DNA of 64,000 nucleotides, from assembly GCF_030499575.1 (NCBI RefSeq), contig NZ_JASTLC010000001.1, positions 3,930,001-3,994,000 of the forward strand. The letters are read 5' to 3'. This stretch comes from Streptomyces sp. DG2A-72. Lineage in GTDB: Bacteria; Actinomycetota; Actinomycetes; Streptomycetales; Streptomycetaceae. The position numbers and the translations under genes are program-made. Of the stretch, positions 17,921 through 27,526 are shown in pieces (position 1 is the first letter of the stretch; each line of letters starts with the position of its first letter). A model generated the notes under the pieces. That model did no database searches and was not told the origin of the DNA. It was given only the letters and a program-made list of their open reading frames with translations.

Positions 17921-17954
17921 CGCCCGCCCGGCGTTCGAGGACGAGAACAGCCGT
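17921..17954 (+). repeat. Partial copy of the dispersed type-1 repeat arm
   Basis: CGCCCGGCGTTCGAGGACGA resembles the left arm of the full element 80 bases further on (GTCCGGCGCTTGAGGACGAG). The rest of the element is absent. Confidence 0.5.
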
Positions 17955-18008
17955 CCCGATCCCCACCCACCCGAGGGGGCGCACCTTCTGGTGCGGGCCC
18001 CCTTCCCT

Positions 18009-18277
18009 CAGCCCGTCCGGCGCTTGAGGACGAGGCCGTTCAGGCCGATCGGGGTGCAGGGGCGGAGCCCCGCACGGTGCAGGGGCGCAGCCCCGCACGG
18101 TGCAGGGGCGCAGCCCCGCAAAGGTCCAAGCGGCACAGCCCCGCACGGTGCAGGGGCGCAGCCCCGCACGGTGCAGGGGCGCAGCCCCGCAGAGGTCCAA
18201 GCGGCGCAGCCCTGTGGCGGGGTTGAAGGGGCGGAGCCCCTTCAGGATGGGACGGGTAGGGGCGGCGGGGGCGAGAA
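18009..18277 (+). repeat. Dispersed type-1 intergenic repeat with internal hairpin array (copy A)
   Basis: The left arm (18009-18048) and right arm (18245-18277) match those of the element at 55895-55995 nearly base for base. Between them copy A carries an array of 23-24-base units built around GGGGCGCAGCCCC hairpins and GCACGGTGCA. Units occur in a higher-order pattern: two units plus an AGGTCCAAGCGGC spacer, repeated twice. The element abuts the pkaB stop codon and fills most of the 515-base gap before prfB. Reading frames through it are repeat translation, not genes. Confidence 0.85.
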
Positions 18278-18280
18278 CAC

Positions 18281-19543
18281 TCAGGGCGAGGCCGGCGCCG
18301 AGTTGTTCGTGTCCTGCGGAGTCGCCCCCGCATCGTCCCCCGACGTGGCCAGCCACGTCCCCACCACCGCAGCCACCACCAACACCACCGCAGCCACCCC
18401 CACCGCCACCCTCCGCCGCCGAGTAACAGCCCGATGCCGCGCGGACCCCGGCCGAGGCGCCCCCACCGCCCGCGGCACCCGCGCCGTCCCCCGCGCACCC
18501 CCGGCCAGCTCATCAGGCCCCGGCACCCTCATCGACGTATGCGTGTCCCGATTGGAGTCGGCCGGCTTAGCCCCCGGCACCAGCGGCACCGCCCCCCTCC
18601 GCCGCACCCGCTCCCCCCGCTCAGCGGCCGTCGCCCCAGTCCCGACGGCCTCCTCCGCTTCCTCCGCCGCCTCGGCATCCGCATCCGCATCCGGCTCGTC
18701 CACGTCCAGCGGCGGCATCCCGGCCATCAGAGGCAACAGCTCCCGCAGCCGCACCCCCATCTCGGAGGCCCGCAGCCGCGAGGCCGGCGCCTTGGCGAGG
18801 CACTGGACGAGCAACTGCCACAGCTCGTCGGGGATACCGGGGAGAGGGACCACCGTCTCCGTGACGTGGCGGCGCAGCACCGCCCCGGGATGCCCGCCGC
18901 CGAAGGGTGTAAAGCCGGCCAGCAGCTCGTACAGCACGGTCGCCAGCGCGTAGATGTCGACCGAAGCCCGCGGCGGCAGCCCCTCGACGATCTCCGGCGC
19001 GAGATAGTCCGGCGTGCCGATGATCTTCGTCGCCCGGGTCCGCCGCGGCGAGTCGATGAGTTTCGCCACACCGAAGTCGGTCAGCAGCGCCCGGTGCGAG
19101 CTCCCGGGCCCGAGCGGGCCCTGCATGTCGAGCAGCACATTCTCCGGCTTGACGTCCCGGTGCACGACCCCGGCGGCATGCGCGGCCGCCAGCCCGTCCG
19201 CCACGTCCGCGACGATCGCGACGGCCGCCTCGGGGGCCAGCCGCCGGTCGCGGTCCAGCCGGGTGCGCAGATCGGTGCCTCGTACGAGATCCATGACGAG
19301 CGCGAGATCGTTTCCGTCGACCACCAGGTCACGCACGGACACGACATTCGGGTGCTCGAGGCCGAGCAGTGCCGTGCGCTCCTGCACGAAGCGTCCGACG
19401 AGCTCCTGGTCGGACGCGAGGTCCTCGCGCAGCAGCTTGATGGCGACGGGCCCTTCCGGCCCCTCGCCCAGCCACACCGTGCCGGCGCTGCCCCGCCCCA
19501 GGATCTGGTGGGCGGTGTACCGGCTGCCGATCTTCCGTGCCAA
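18281..19543 (-). CDS. pkaB: Serine/threonine protein kinase PkaB-like
   Basis: Transmembrane Hanks-type kinase of 420 residues (S. coelicolor PkaB is about 417 as I recall). The glycine loop is GRGSAGTVW, with Lys36 (VAIK), the catalytic loop HRDVKPEN (Asp130) and DFG Asp156. An acidic, Ala-rich juxtamembrane linker precedes a single membrane helix ([20 protein letters not shown], about 377-396) and a short extracellular tail with no sensor domain. The start is TTG at 19543, supported by AGGAG at proper spacing; no ATG fits. It is 126 bases downstream of pkaA on the same strand. Confidence 0.9.
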   Translation of the reverse strand: MARKIGSRYTAHQILGRGSAGTVWLGEGPEGPVAIKLLREDLASDQELVGRFVQERTALLGLEHPNVVSVRDLVVDGNDLALVMDLVRGTDLRTRLDRDRRLAPEAAVAIVADVADGLAAAHAAGVVHRDVKPENVLLDMQGPLGPGSSHRALLTDFGVAKLIDSPRRTRATKIIGTPDYLAPEIVEGLPPRASVDIYALATVLYELLAGFTPFGGGHPGAVLRRHVTETVVPLPGIPDELWQLLVQCLAKAPASRLRASEMGVRLRELLPLMAGMPPLDVDEPDADADAEAAEEAEEAVGTGATAAERGERVRRRGAVPLVPGAKPADSNRDTHTSMRVPGPDELAGGARGTARVPRAVGAPRPGSARHRAVTRRRRVAVGVAAVVLVVAAVVGTWLATSGDDAGATPQDTNNSAPASP

Positions 19544-19669
19544 GGCTGCTCCTACAGACGCGTGTTAGTCGCTAAAACTACGCGCCCGACGAGCCAACCT
19601 TCACCGCGGAGGCGGAAATCACCCACCAGGTGTCGACAAATCACCAACCCCGCCACCACGAAGGCGACT

Positions 19670-21331
19670 TCAGTTGGAGCCGGAGCTCCCGCCGCCCAGG
19701 TCCTCGACCCACCCGGAGACCGTGCTGAACATGTCGCCGATCTGCTGCCAGTAGCTCTTGCCCGTGCCGATCCACTCCTGCAAGGGACTCAGCTCCCAGA
19801 CCAGCCACCCCGCGACGAACAGGATGACGATCGTGAACAGGCACCCCTTCAGACAGCCGAGACCGGGGATCTTCATCGGGTTGGCGCTGCGCTGCCGCGG
19901 CTGCCGGGGCTCGCGCTGAGGCTGCTGCGGCTGCCGGGGCGGCGCGTACGGCTGCGGCTGTTGCTGCTGCTGCGGATAGCCGTAACCCTGCTGCGGCTGC
20001 TGCTGCCGTCGCTGCTGTCGGCGCGGCTGCTGCTGAGGTTGCGGCGGCGGCTGCTGCGGCCGGGCGACCTGCCGCTGGGGCCGGCGGCGCAGCGGGTCCT
20101 GGTTGGGGTCGAGGTGCTGGACCTGCGTCTGCTCGTTGCGGTCGCGGGCCGCCCGCAGCTGGTTCTGCCAGGGGTGCGGGTCCTCGGGCTGCCCGGGCTG
20201 CTGGCCCGGCTGCCCCTGTGGCACCGGCGGCATGACGGCGGTCGGGTCGGCCGCGCCGCGGTTCGGCAGTACGGCGGTGGGGTCGGCGGCGCCGGCGGGG
20301 CCGCTGGTGTGCGGCATGACGCTGGTCGCGGCGTTCGGGTCGTAGTTCCCGGCGCCGTGCGGCAGCACCTGCGTGGGGTCGGCGGAACCCGGGATACCCG
20401 ATCCGGGTACGGCCGCGGGCGCCGGGTCGGGCGCGAGGAGCACACCGACGTTCTCGGCGGCGGCGATCTGCGCGGAGTTCGCGTGCACCCCGATGCCCTC
20501 GGCGACGACACGCAGCCCGCGGGCGAGGCTCTCGGCGCTGGGCCGCTCGTCCGGGTTCTTGCGCATACAGCGCTCGATAACCGTCCACAGCGCGTCGGGG
20601 ACGGTGGAGGGGCGGCGCGGTTCGGCGCTCAGATGCTGGTGCAGGACTTCGAGCGCCGAGCTGCCCGCGAACGGCGGACGGCCGGTGACCAGTTCGTACA
20701 GCAGGATTCCGGCGCCGTAGATGTCGACGGCGGAGGTCTGCGGGCGGCCCTCGGCGGACTCGGGCGCGACATACGCGGGTGTGCCCACGAACTCCTGGGT
20801 GCGGGTCAGGCCCGGGGAGTCGGCGAGGCGTGCGATGCCGAAGTCGGTCAGCATCGGATGCATCTGGCCGCCCTGCTGGGCGAGCAGGACGTTGGCCGGC
20901 TTCAGGTCGCGGTGCACGACGCCGTCGGCGTGGCTGGCGGCGAGCGCGTCGGCGATCTGCGCGGTGAGCAGGGCGGCGCCGACGGGTGTGAGGGGGCCGC
21001 TCTCGCGCAGGTAGCGATGGAGGTCGGGGCCGTCGATCAGATCCATGACCAGGGCCAGCAGATCGCCCTCGACGACCAGGTCACGGACCCGGACGATGTT
21101 CGGGTGGGTGAGCCGGAGCAGGACGGACCGCTCTCTCAGGAAGCGCATCACGATGTCGGGATCGCTTGCGAGCTCTTCCTTGAGGACCTTGATCGCGACG
21201 GTCTCGCCGGGCTGGCCTGGCACGGCCGCCTCGGCGCCCGCGGTCTCCCGCTGACGGGCTCGCCAGACGGTGCCCGTGGCGCCGCGTCCGAGCGGCTCCT
21301 CGAGCAGGTACTTGCTGCCTACCGGCCGCAC
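19670..21331 (-). CDS. pkaA: Serine/threonine protein kinase PkaA-like
   Basis: Hanks-type kinase of 553 residues. Key residues are GRGATGTVW, Lys48 (VAIK), HRDLKPAN with Asp142, and DFG Asp163. After the kinase domain comes a low-complexity region with DPTQVLPHG/DPTAVMP repeats carrying many Thr, then a Gln/Pro/Arg-rich stretch. One membrane helix (CLFTIVILFVAGWLVWEL) and a short outside tail follow. The Thr-rich DPTxV repeats are plausible autophosphorylation sites for FHA binding (inference). The GTG start at 21331 (VRPVGSKYLLEEPL) has GGGAG eight bases upstream. It is divergent from the FHA/FtsK-like gene. Confidence 0.9.
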   Translation of the reverse strand: MRPVGSKYLLEEPLGRGATGTVWRARQRETAGAEAAVPGQPGETVAIKVLKEELASDPDIVMRFLRERSVLLRLTHPNIVRVRDLVVEGDLLALVMDLIDGPDLHRYLRESGPLTPVGAALLTAQIADALAASHADGVVHRDLKPANVLLAQQGGQMHPMLTDFGIARLADSPGLTRTQEFVGTPAYVAPESAEGRPQTSAVDIYGAGILLYELVTGRPPFAGSSALEVLHQHLSAEPRRPSTVPDALWTVIERCMRKNPDERPSAESLARGLRVVAEGIGVHANSAQIAAAENVGVLLAPDPAPAAVPGSGIPGSADPTQVLPHGAGNYDPNAATSVMPHTSGPAGAADPTAVLPNRGAADPTAVMPPVPQGQPGQQPGQPEDPHPWQNQLRAARDRNEQTQVQHLDPNQDPLRRRPQRQVARPQQPPPQPQQQPRRQQRRQQQPQQGYGYPQQQQQPQPYAPPRQPQQPQREPRQPRQRSANPMKIPGLGCLKGCLFTIVILFVAGWLVWELSPLQEWIGTGKSYWQQIGDMFSTVSGWVEDLGGGSSGSN

Positions 21332-21723
21332 GTCATGTGCTCCCTGCTGCTTGCCTGCGTTTCCGACCCACTGTAGTGCCGCCGCGCCTGGCACCGGGCT
21401 GCCGTCTTCCTGTGCGCACTCAGTTCCGCTTTCCGTTCCGTTTACGTACGCCTTCCCGAACCTGTTCGAAGGAAAGACGCTCGACCCGGTCTGCCGGTTG
21501 CCGGACCCGGACGTGACCGATCTCAATCCGCTCCCGAACGATCAACGGTGGGGTATTGGTCAGGCACTTTTGCGGGCAGAGCCGACCAATCAAGATCACT
21601 TGGCACCTGGCGGGGGGCGCGTTGTCAGTGGCAGGTGCGAGGATGCCTCCAGTACTGGCCGACGTGCTCGTGTGGGGTGGGGAAGCCCGCGCCGCGCCCG
21701 TGCAGAAGGGACCGCTGACGGCG
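21332..21723. other. Divergent promoter region pkaA / FHA-FtsK gene
   Basis: 392 bases between divergent genes. It must hold promoters for both directions. It is somewhat less GC-rich around 21540-21610 (TTTTGCGGGC, AATCAAGATCACTTGG). I see no clear inverted repeat or consensus site. A TTG at 21556 would extend the FHA protein, but the extension has no family-like sequence. Confidence 0.5.
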
Positions 21724-24700
21724 ATGCAGATCCGGCTGACCGTCGTAGACCCCCTGGGGGCGCCCGCGCCCGGCCGCGCCGCGAGCTGCGACGTACTGGT
21801 CACGGCCCCCGCGGGCACGGCGCTTTCGGCGGTCGCGTCGGCGCTCGCCTCCGCGGTCTCCGGCAGCGACGGCCCGGCCGTGCTGTTCGCCGGCGCGGAG
21901 CGGCTCGACGACCGGCGCTGCACGCTGGGCGAGCCCCCGCTGATCGACGGCGCCGTGCTGTCCCTGGGCGCCCCGGCCGAGCCCGAACCACACCCCGAGG
22001 TCGACGACGCCCCGACCCGCCTGGACATCGTCGCGGGCCCGGACGCGGGCGGCGTCCACCTCCTCCACGGCGGCCAGATCCACATCGGCCGCTCCGCCGA
22101 CGCCGACGTCGCCCTGGACGACCCGGACGTCTCCCGCCTCCACTGCGCGGTCACCGTCGCCACCGACGGCCGCGTCACGGTCGCCGACCTCGGCTCCACC
22201 AACGGCACGACGCTGGACGGCGCCCCCGTGACCACCCGCCCGGTCCGCTTCACCCCGGGCGCCCTGCTCCGCATCGGCGAGTCCGCCCTCCGACTCGCCC
22301 CGGCCGGCGGCCCGGGCCCACGCCTGCCGACGGCACCCGACGGGGAAGGGCACGTCCGGGTGCCCGCTGAGGACGCCGAGGACCCGCGCGCGCCACACGC
22401 GCGTGCGGCCGACACGGCAGGGACCGGGGGGCCTTCGGGCCGGACGTCCCACGCGCACGGAACGGGGGCTTGGACGGCGCAGGCGCAGAGCCCCGGCGAA
22501 GCGGCGGTGGTACCGGAGCAGGGCGGGGCGCCGCGCATCGAGCGCCGGGGGACGGCCTCGGACGCGGACACGGCAGGCGGCTCGGCTTCTCGGCGGCGCG
22601 CGGGTGGGGGCGACACCCATGGCGGCCGATTCGGAGTGGGCGGACCGAGCGTGACGTCCGGCGGCGCGTCGGCGGATGGTGGTGGCTTCGGAGCGGCGGG
22701 GGGCGGTGGGCGCGACGGTGGCGCTCACGGTGCGGCGGCTGGGAGCAGCGGGCGCGACACTGACGCATACGGTGCACAGGTCGGTGGCGGGCGCAACAGC
22801 GGCTCCTTCCGTACGGCAGCCGGTGGCGGACCCGCCGACGCGGTCCCCGGCACCACAGCTCACGGCTCGCAACCGGGCCGCGGCTCCGGTGCGAGGGCCA
22901 TGGGCGGGCTCGGCGACATGGATTCCGGGGCGGGGGCCGGAGGCATTCTCGGCGGCACCGCTCCTGGTGTGGCGGGCGGCGACACGTTCGGCGGCTCCCA
23001 CTCCGGGGCGGCGGGGCGCTCGCCGGGCAGCCCGGATCTCGGTACGACGACCGGCGGCACCCACAGCGACGCAGGCTCCGGCGCGACGGCCGGACGCTCG
23101 CTCGACAACCCCGATCCCCGTACGACGACCGGTGGCACGCACAGCGACGCGGGTTCCAGTACGACGGCAGGGCGCTCGCTCGGCGACACCGCCCCCCGCA
23201 CGGCGGGCGGACGTTCGCCGGGCGGCCCCGATGCCCGTACGGGGGCCGACGGCGTTGGGCGGGGCGGCGCGGGCGTCGGTGGGGCGGTGCACGACCGGCT
23301 CGCTGACGGGACCTCCGATGCGGAGGCTTCGGACCACCCTGCCGAAGGGAGGAGCCGGCGGAAAGGGACTCCCCTCCGTGGAACCGACGTGCCGCAGGGC
23401 GTGCGCAGGCGCGGAGGGCTGACGGCATGGGCGCGGCGGTTGGCCGGGGGACGCGCCGAGCAGGGGGCGACGGCCGGGCGCGGGGCGTACGACGCGGACG
23501 TGGCCGATGTGGTGGCGGAGCCCTTGGTGCCAGTCCCCCAGCTGCCGGAGACCTGGCCGGACCCGGCTGCGCTGCTGCTGACGGCGCTGGGCCCCGGCCC
23601 CCGGCTGTGGGAGCGCGGCCCGGGGCACCCGGAGGCGCTCACCGTCCGGCTGGGCACGGCGGACCGGGCGGCACCCGACGGCTCCGGACTGCTGCCCGCC
23701 GTACCGGTGACCGCCGATCTGCGTGAGGTCGGGGCGCTGGGGCTGGCCGGCCCACGCGCGCGGCTCGCCGGGCTGGCCCGCGCGGTCGTGGCCCAGCTCA
23801 CCGCGCTGCACTCCCCCTCCACCCTGGAAGTCGTCCTGATCAGCGCGGACCGCTCCCGCCCGCTTCCGGAGCGCACCGCCGAGTGGTCCTGGCTGGGCTG
23901 GCTCCCCCACCTCCGCCCGGGCCACGGCCAGGACTGCCGTCTCCTTCTCGCCTACGACCGCGAACAGGCCACCGCCCGCATGGACGAACTCCTCCGCCGC
24001 ATGGAGGACCACTTGGCGGAGCTGCGCAGCGGCCCGGGGGCCACGGGCCACGGCCTCGCCTCCGCCCGAACGGCAGGCGGGCCGACGCCCCCGACCGCAG
24101 AGGCAACCGCCACGGCCGCCACCCCGGGCACGTCCGCCTCCGGCACCAGCGCCACTGCCGCCGGCCCGACCCTCACTGCCTCCGTTTCCCCCGCTCCAAG
24201 CCCGGCAGCCGCCGACACGGCCGCCCCCCTCCCCTCCACCGGCCACACGACAGCCTCCTACGACACCCCCGCGGACCACCCCGACCACGCCCCCGACCCC
24301 ACCCCCCAGGAGCCGGTCCGGGGCGCAGTCCACCGGCCCTCCTGGGCCGCCGCGGACGACGAAGCCGTACGCGACAAGGCCGGATTCCCGGGGCCGTACA
24401 CCGTGGTCGTCGTGGACGGGGACCCCGGTGGCGCCGATGTGCGGGAGGCGGTGACGCGGCTGGCGTCGGAGGGGCCGCGGGTCGGCATACATGTGGTGTG
24501 CCTGGCCGAGACGGCGCCTGCCTCGCCCGCGTCGCCGGTGACGGAGACGTACGAGGCGGCGTGCGCGGCGTCCCCGGCGTTCCGGGAGTGCGGGGCCGTG
24601 GCGCTGCTCAGCGGTGATGTGGCGACGGCGCTGCGGCTGTTGCGGGTCGCGGGGGCGGGCGCCACGCGGCCGGGTCCCGTCGGACATGGCACGGTCGCCG

Positions 24701-25959
24701 CGGTGGACGCCGTCTCGCTCGCCTGGGCCGAGCGGTTCGCGCGGGCGCTGGCACCGCTCAGGACGGAAGGTGCCGGGGGTGAGCGACAGGGCAGGGTGTC
24801 GGCGCCGTTGCCCCAGGCGGCCCGGCTGCTGGACGAGTTGGGGCTGGCCCGGGCCACTCCGGCGTCGCTGATGGCGCGGTGGGCGGACGCGGCCGACGAC
24901 GCGGAGGCGCTCGGCGGGCGGGCGCTTGCCGTGCTCGGGGCCGGGCCGCGCGGGCCGGTCTGCGCGGACCTCGTCGCCGAGGGACCGCATCTGCTGATCG
25001 AGGGACCGCACGGCAGCGGACGTACGGAGCTGCTGCGAGCCGTGGTTGCGTCACTGGCCGCCGCCGAGCGGCCGGACCGGCTGAGCGTCGTGCTGATCGA
25101 CGGCCGGGACAGTGTGAGCGCGGGCACCGGTCACGGCGAGGGCTTGCGGGTCTGTACGGACGTACCGCATGTGACCACCCATCTCGCCGCCAACGACCCC
25201 GTCCGCATGCGGGAGTTCGCGCAGTCGCTGAGTGCCGAGCTGAAGCGGCGGGCCGAGCTGCTGGGGCGGGCGGACTTCGCCGAGTGGCACACAGGGCGGC
25301 AGGTGTCCGGCCGTATGGTCGCCCAGCGCTCGGCGGGAGCGGGCGCGGGCGTAGGTGTGTCCGGTGCCGGGGATCTCGACGCGCCGCCCAGTTCGACGCT
25401 GCGGTTGCGGCCGGCGGCGGCGCGTCAGCGAGCGGAGGCGATATCGCCGCTGCCGCGGCTCGTCGTGGTCGTCGACGACCTGGACGCCCTGGTGTCGCCC
25501 GCGCTCGGTTCACCCGGCCGGCCTGCCGCCGGGTCCGTGATGCGGGCGCTGGAGGCCGTGGCCCGGGAGGGCGAGCGGCTGGGTGTGCACCTGGTCGCCG
25601 CGGCGGGGGTAGGCGGCCGTACGGCACAGACGGAGCCGGCACAACAGGCGACTCTGCGGGTCGCCCTCGATCCACCGGCGCCGGGACCGGACGAGCCGGC
25701 ACCGGGGCGCGGGCGGTTGACCTGCGACGACGGTCGGGTGACACCCTTCCAGGGCGGGCGGGTCACGGGCCGGATCCCCCGTACGGCGACCCTGCGGCCG
25801 ACGGTCATACCCCTGGAGTGGGAGCGCATGGGCGATCCTCCGACCCGGCGTCCCGTACGGGAGCTGGGGAACGGGCCGACGGACCTGGCGCTGCTGGCGA
25901 GTGCGCTGGAGCGGGCGGCACGGGAGGTGTCGGCGGTGGCGGTGCCGTCGCTGTTGTAG
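21724..25959 (+). CDS. FHA-domain protein with FtsK/SpoIIIE-like ATPase domain
   Basis: Large protein of 1411 residues. Residues 1-90 resemble a ubiquitin-like fold as in type VII secretion proteins (MQIRLTVVDPLGAPAPGRA). An FHA phosphothreonine-binding domain spans about 98-185 (IGRS near 122, SRLHC, GSTNGTTLDG). Residues of about 220-540 are Gly/Ala/Thr-rich low complexity with tandem repeats. The C-terminal half is FtsK/SpoIIIE-like, with P-loop GPHGSGRTELL in which the invariant Lys is Arg1100, and Walker B LVVVVDDLDALV (Asp1251, Asp1252). It resembles degenerate ATPase modules of EccC-type proteins. Being divergent from pkaA suggests an FHA partner of that kinase. The start ATG 21724 is chosen by domain fit. 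Confidence 0.85.
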   Translation: MQIRLTVVDPLGAPAPGRAASCDVLVTAPAGTALSAVASALASAVSGSDGPAVLFAGAERLDDRRCTLGEPPLIDGAVLSLGAPAEPEPHPEVDDAPTRLDIVAGPDAGGVHLLHGGQIHIGRSADADVALDDPDVSRLHCAVTVATDGRVTVADLGSTNGTTLDGAPVTTRPVRFTPGALLRIGESALRLAPAGGPGPRLPTAPDGEGHVRVPAEDAEDPRAPHARAADTAGTGGPSGRTSHAHGTGAWTAQAQSPGEAAVVPEQGGAPRIERRGTASDADTAGGSASRRRAGGGDTHGGRFGVGGPSVTSGGASADGGGFGAAGGGGRDGGAHGAAAGSSGRDTDAYGAQVGGGRNSGSFRTAAGGGPADAVPGTTAHGSQPGRGSGARAMGGLGDMDSGAGAGGILGGTAPGVAGGDTFGGSHSGAAGRSPGSPDLGTTTGGTHSDAGSGATAGRSLDNPDPRTTTGGTHSDAGSSTTAGRSLGDTAPRTAGGRSPGGPDARTGADGVGRGGAGVGGAVHDRLADGTSDAEASDHPAEGRSRRKGTPLRGTDVPQGVRRRGGLTAWARRLAGGRAEQGATAGRGAYDADVADVVAEPLVPVPQLPETWPDPAALLLTALGPGPRLWERGPGHPEALTVRLGTADRAAPDGSGLLPAVPVTADLREVGALGLAGPRARLAGLARAVVAQLTALHSPSTLEVVLISADRSRPLPERTAEWSWLGWLPHLRPGHGQDCRLLLAYDREQATARMDELLRRMEDHLAELRSGPGATGHGLASARTAGGPTPPTAEATATAATPGTSASGTSATAAGPTLTASVSPAPSPAAADTAAPLPSTGHTTASYDTPADHPDHAPDPTPQEPVRGAVHRPSWAAADDEAVRDKAGFPGPYTVVVVDGDPGGADVREAVTRLASEGPRVGIHVVCLAETAPASPASPVTETYEAACAASPAFRECGAVALLSGDVATALRLLRVAGAGATRPGPVGHGTVAAVDAVSLAWAERFARALAPLRTEGAGGERQGRVSAPLPQAARLLDELGLARATPASLMARWADAADDAEALGGRALAVLGAGPRGPVCADLVAEGPHLLIEGPHGSGRTELLRAVVASLAAAERPDRLSVVLIDGRDSVSAGTGHGEGLRVCTDVPHVTTHLAANDPVRMREFAQSLSAELKRRAELLGRADFAEWHTGRQVSGRMVAQRSAGAGAGVGVSGAGDLDAPPSSTLRLRPAAARQRAEAISPLPRLVVVVDDLDALVSPALGSPGRPAAGSVMRALEAVAREGERLGVHLVAAAGVGGRTAQTEPAQQATLRVALDPPAPGPDEPAPGRGRLTCDDGRVTPFQGGRVTGRIPRTATLRPTVIPLEWERMGDPPTRRPVRELGNGPTDLALLASALERAAREVSAVAVPSLL
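23043..23198 (+). repeat. 78-bp coding tandem repeat
   Basis: Two imperfect 78-base units (23043 and 23121) encode TTTGGTHSDAGS-x-TAGRSL type repeats of 26 residues in the low-complexity linker of the FHA/FtsK-like protein. Partial units flank them. Confidence 0.75.
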
Positions 25960-26151
25960 CGCGCGGTGTTGGTGCTGGCCTGAGGCGGGTCGCGGAGCCC
26001 AGCGCTAGCGGGGTGCCGCCTGGGTCACGACGGTGTCACGATCACCCTCTTGACACCGAACGCGCTCTTGCCGACCCCCACCACCCGGCGTAGACCAGAC
26101 CGCACGGGACAGCGTTCGGACGTTCGACGAGGAACGAAGAACGGGGCAGTG

Positions 26152-27522
26152 ATGCGCAGCACGCACAGCACCATCCGGAAACACACGGCCGTGAAAGCCG
26201 CAGCCACCGTCCTCGCGGGAGCACTCGCGCTCACCGCCTGCGGTGGAGACGACGACAACGGAAATGAGCAGGCCGGCGGCGGCAAGGAGACGGGCACCAC
26301 CGTGACCCTCCCCAAGCTGAACGGCGAAAGCCTCGAGGTCGCCGCCGTCTGGAGCGGCGCGGAGCAGGACAACTTCAAGAAGGTCCTCGCGGAGTTCGAG
26401 AAGCGCACCGGCGCCAAGGTCTCCTTCGTGCCCGCGCAGGACCCGATCGTCAACTTCCTGGGCTCGAAGATCGCGGGCGGCCAGCCGCCGGACATCGCGA
26501 TGCTGCCGCAGCCCGGCGCGATCAAGCAGGCCGTGGCCAAGAAGTGGGCCAAGCCGCTGGGCACCGAGGCGAAGGCCGAACTGGCCAAGAACTACTCGCA
26601 GGGCTGGCAGGACATCGGCAAGGTCGACGGCGAGCAGTACGGCGTCTACTACAAGGCCGCCAACAAATCGCTGATCTGGTACAACACCAAGGTCTTCGAC
26701 AACGCGGGGGCCGCGGAGCCCAAGACCTGGGACGAACTGCTCACCACCGCGCAAACGATCTACGACTCCGGTGTCACCCCGTTCTCCGTCGGCGGCGCCG
26801 AGGGCTGGACCCTCACCGACTGGTTCGAGAACGTCTACCTCTCCCAGGCGGGCCCGGAGAAGTACGACCAGCTCGCCCAGCACAAGATCAAGTGGACGGA
26901 CTCGTCCGTCAAGGACGCGCTGACCACGCTGGCCCAGGTCTGGGGCAAGAAGGACTATGTCGCCGGCGGTGCGAAGGGCGCGCTGCAGACGGACTTCCCG
27001 GCCTCGGTGACACAGACCTTCACCGGCGGTGACCAGCCCAAGGCGGGGATGGTCTTCGAGGCCGACTTCACACAGGTCCCCATCGGCACGGCCGGTGCGA
27101 AGGTCGGCACGGACGCGAAGGTGTTCCCCTTCCCGGCCGTGGGCGACACCGCACCCGTGGTCTCCGGCGGCGACGCGGCGGTGATCCTCAAGGACTCCAA
27201 GGCGGCGCAGGCGCTGGCCACCTTCCTGGCCTCCCCGGACGCGGCGACGATCCAGGCGAAGCTGGGCGGCTATCTCTCGCCGAACAAGAACGTGGACAAC
27301 TCGGCGTATCCGAACCCGGTGCAGCAGAAGATCGCCAAGGCCCTCATCGACTCGGGCGACGACTTCCGCTTCGACATGTCCGACCAGGCCCCGCAGGCCT
27401 TCGGCGGCACGCCCGGCAAGGGCGAGTGGAAGGCGCTGCAGGACTTCCTGGCCAACCCGAAGGACGTCGCGGGCACGCAGGCGAAGCTGGAGGCGGACGC
27501 GGCGGCCGCCTACGGAGGCTGA
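26152..27522 (+). CDS. ABC sugar-binding lipoprotein
   Basis: Extracellular solute-binding lipoprotein of 456 residues. The lipobox LALTAC places the lipidated Cys at 30. The mature part is a family 1 sugar-binding protein: VAAVWSGAEQDNFKKVLAEFEKRTGAKVSF at the start, then YGVYYKAANKSLIWYNTKVFD and a C-terminal STAR-like segment ending KLEADAAAAYGG. The start ATG 26152 could alternatively be the preceding GTG. It is first gene of a three-gene importer and, like the first operon, lacks a local ATPase (MsiK presumed). The substrate is unknown; the closest remembered relatives transport alpha-glucosides. Confidence 0.92.
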   Translation: MRSTHSTIRKHTAVKAAATVLAGALALTACGGDDDNGNEQAGGGKETGTTVTLPKLNGESLEVAAVWSGAEQDNFKKVLAEFEKRTGAKVSFVPAQDPIVNFLGSKIAGGQPPDIAMLPQPGAIKQAVAKKWAKPLGTEAKAELAKNYSQGWQDIGKVDGEQYGVYYKAANKSLIWYNTKVFDNAGAAEPKTWDELLTTAQTIYDSGVTPFSVGGAEGWTLTDWFENVYLSQAGPEKYDQLAQHKIKWTDSSVKDALTTLAQVWGKKDYVAGGAKGALQTDFPASVTQTFTGGDQPKAGMVFEADFTQVPIGTAGAKVGTDAKVFPFPAVGDTAPVVSGGDAAVILKDSKAAQALATFLASPDAATIQAKLGGYLSPNKNVDNSAYPNPVQQKIAKALIDSGDDFRFDMSDQAPQAFGGTPGKGEWKALQDFLANPKDVAGTQAKLEADAAAAYGG

Positions 27523-27526
27523 CGCG

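Noticed and set aside
18061..18240. The hairpin array as a possible CRISPR
   Set aside because: Units are 23-24 bases with no unique spacers; repeats are contiguous and self-complementary, and no cas genes are present.
16461..18953. An 830-codon plus-strand frame over prfB, the repeat and pkaB
   Set aside because: Crosses an intergenic repeat array and is antisense to two real genes.
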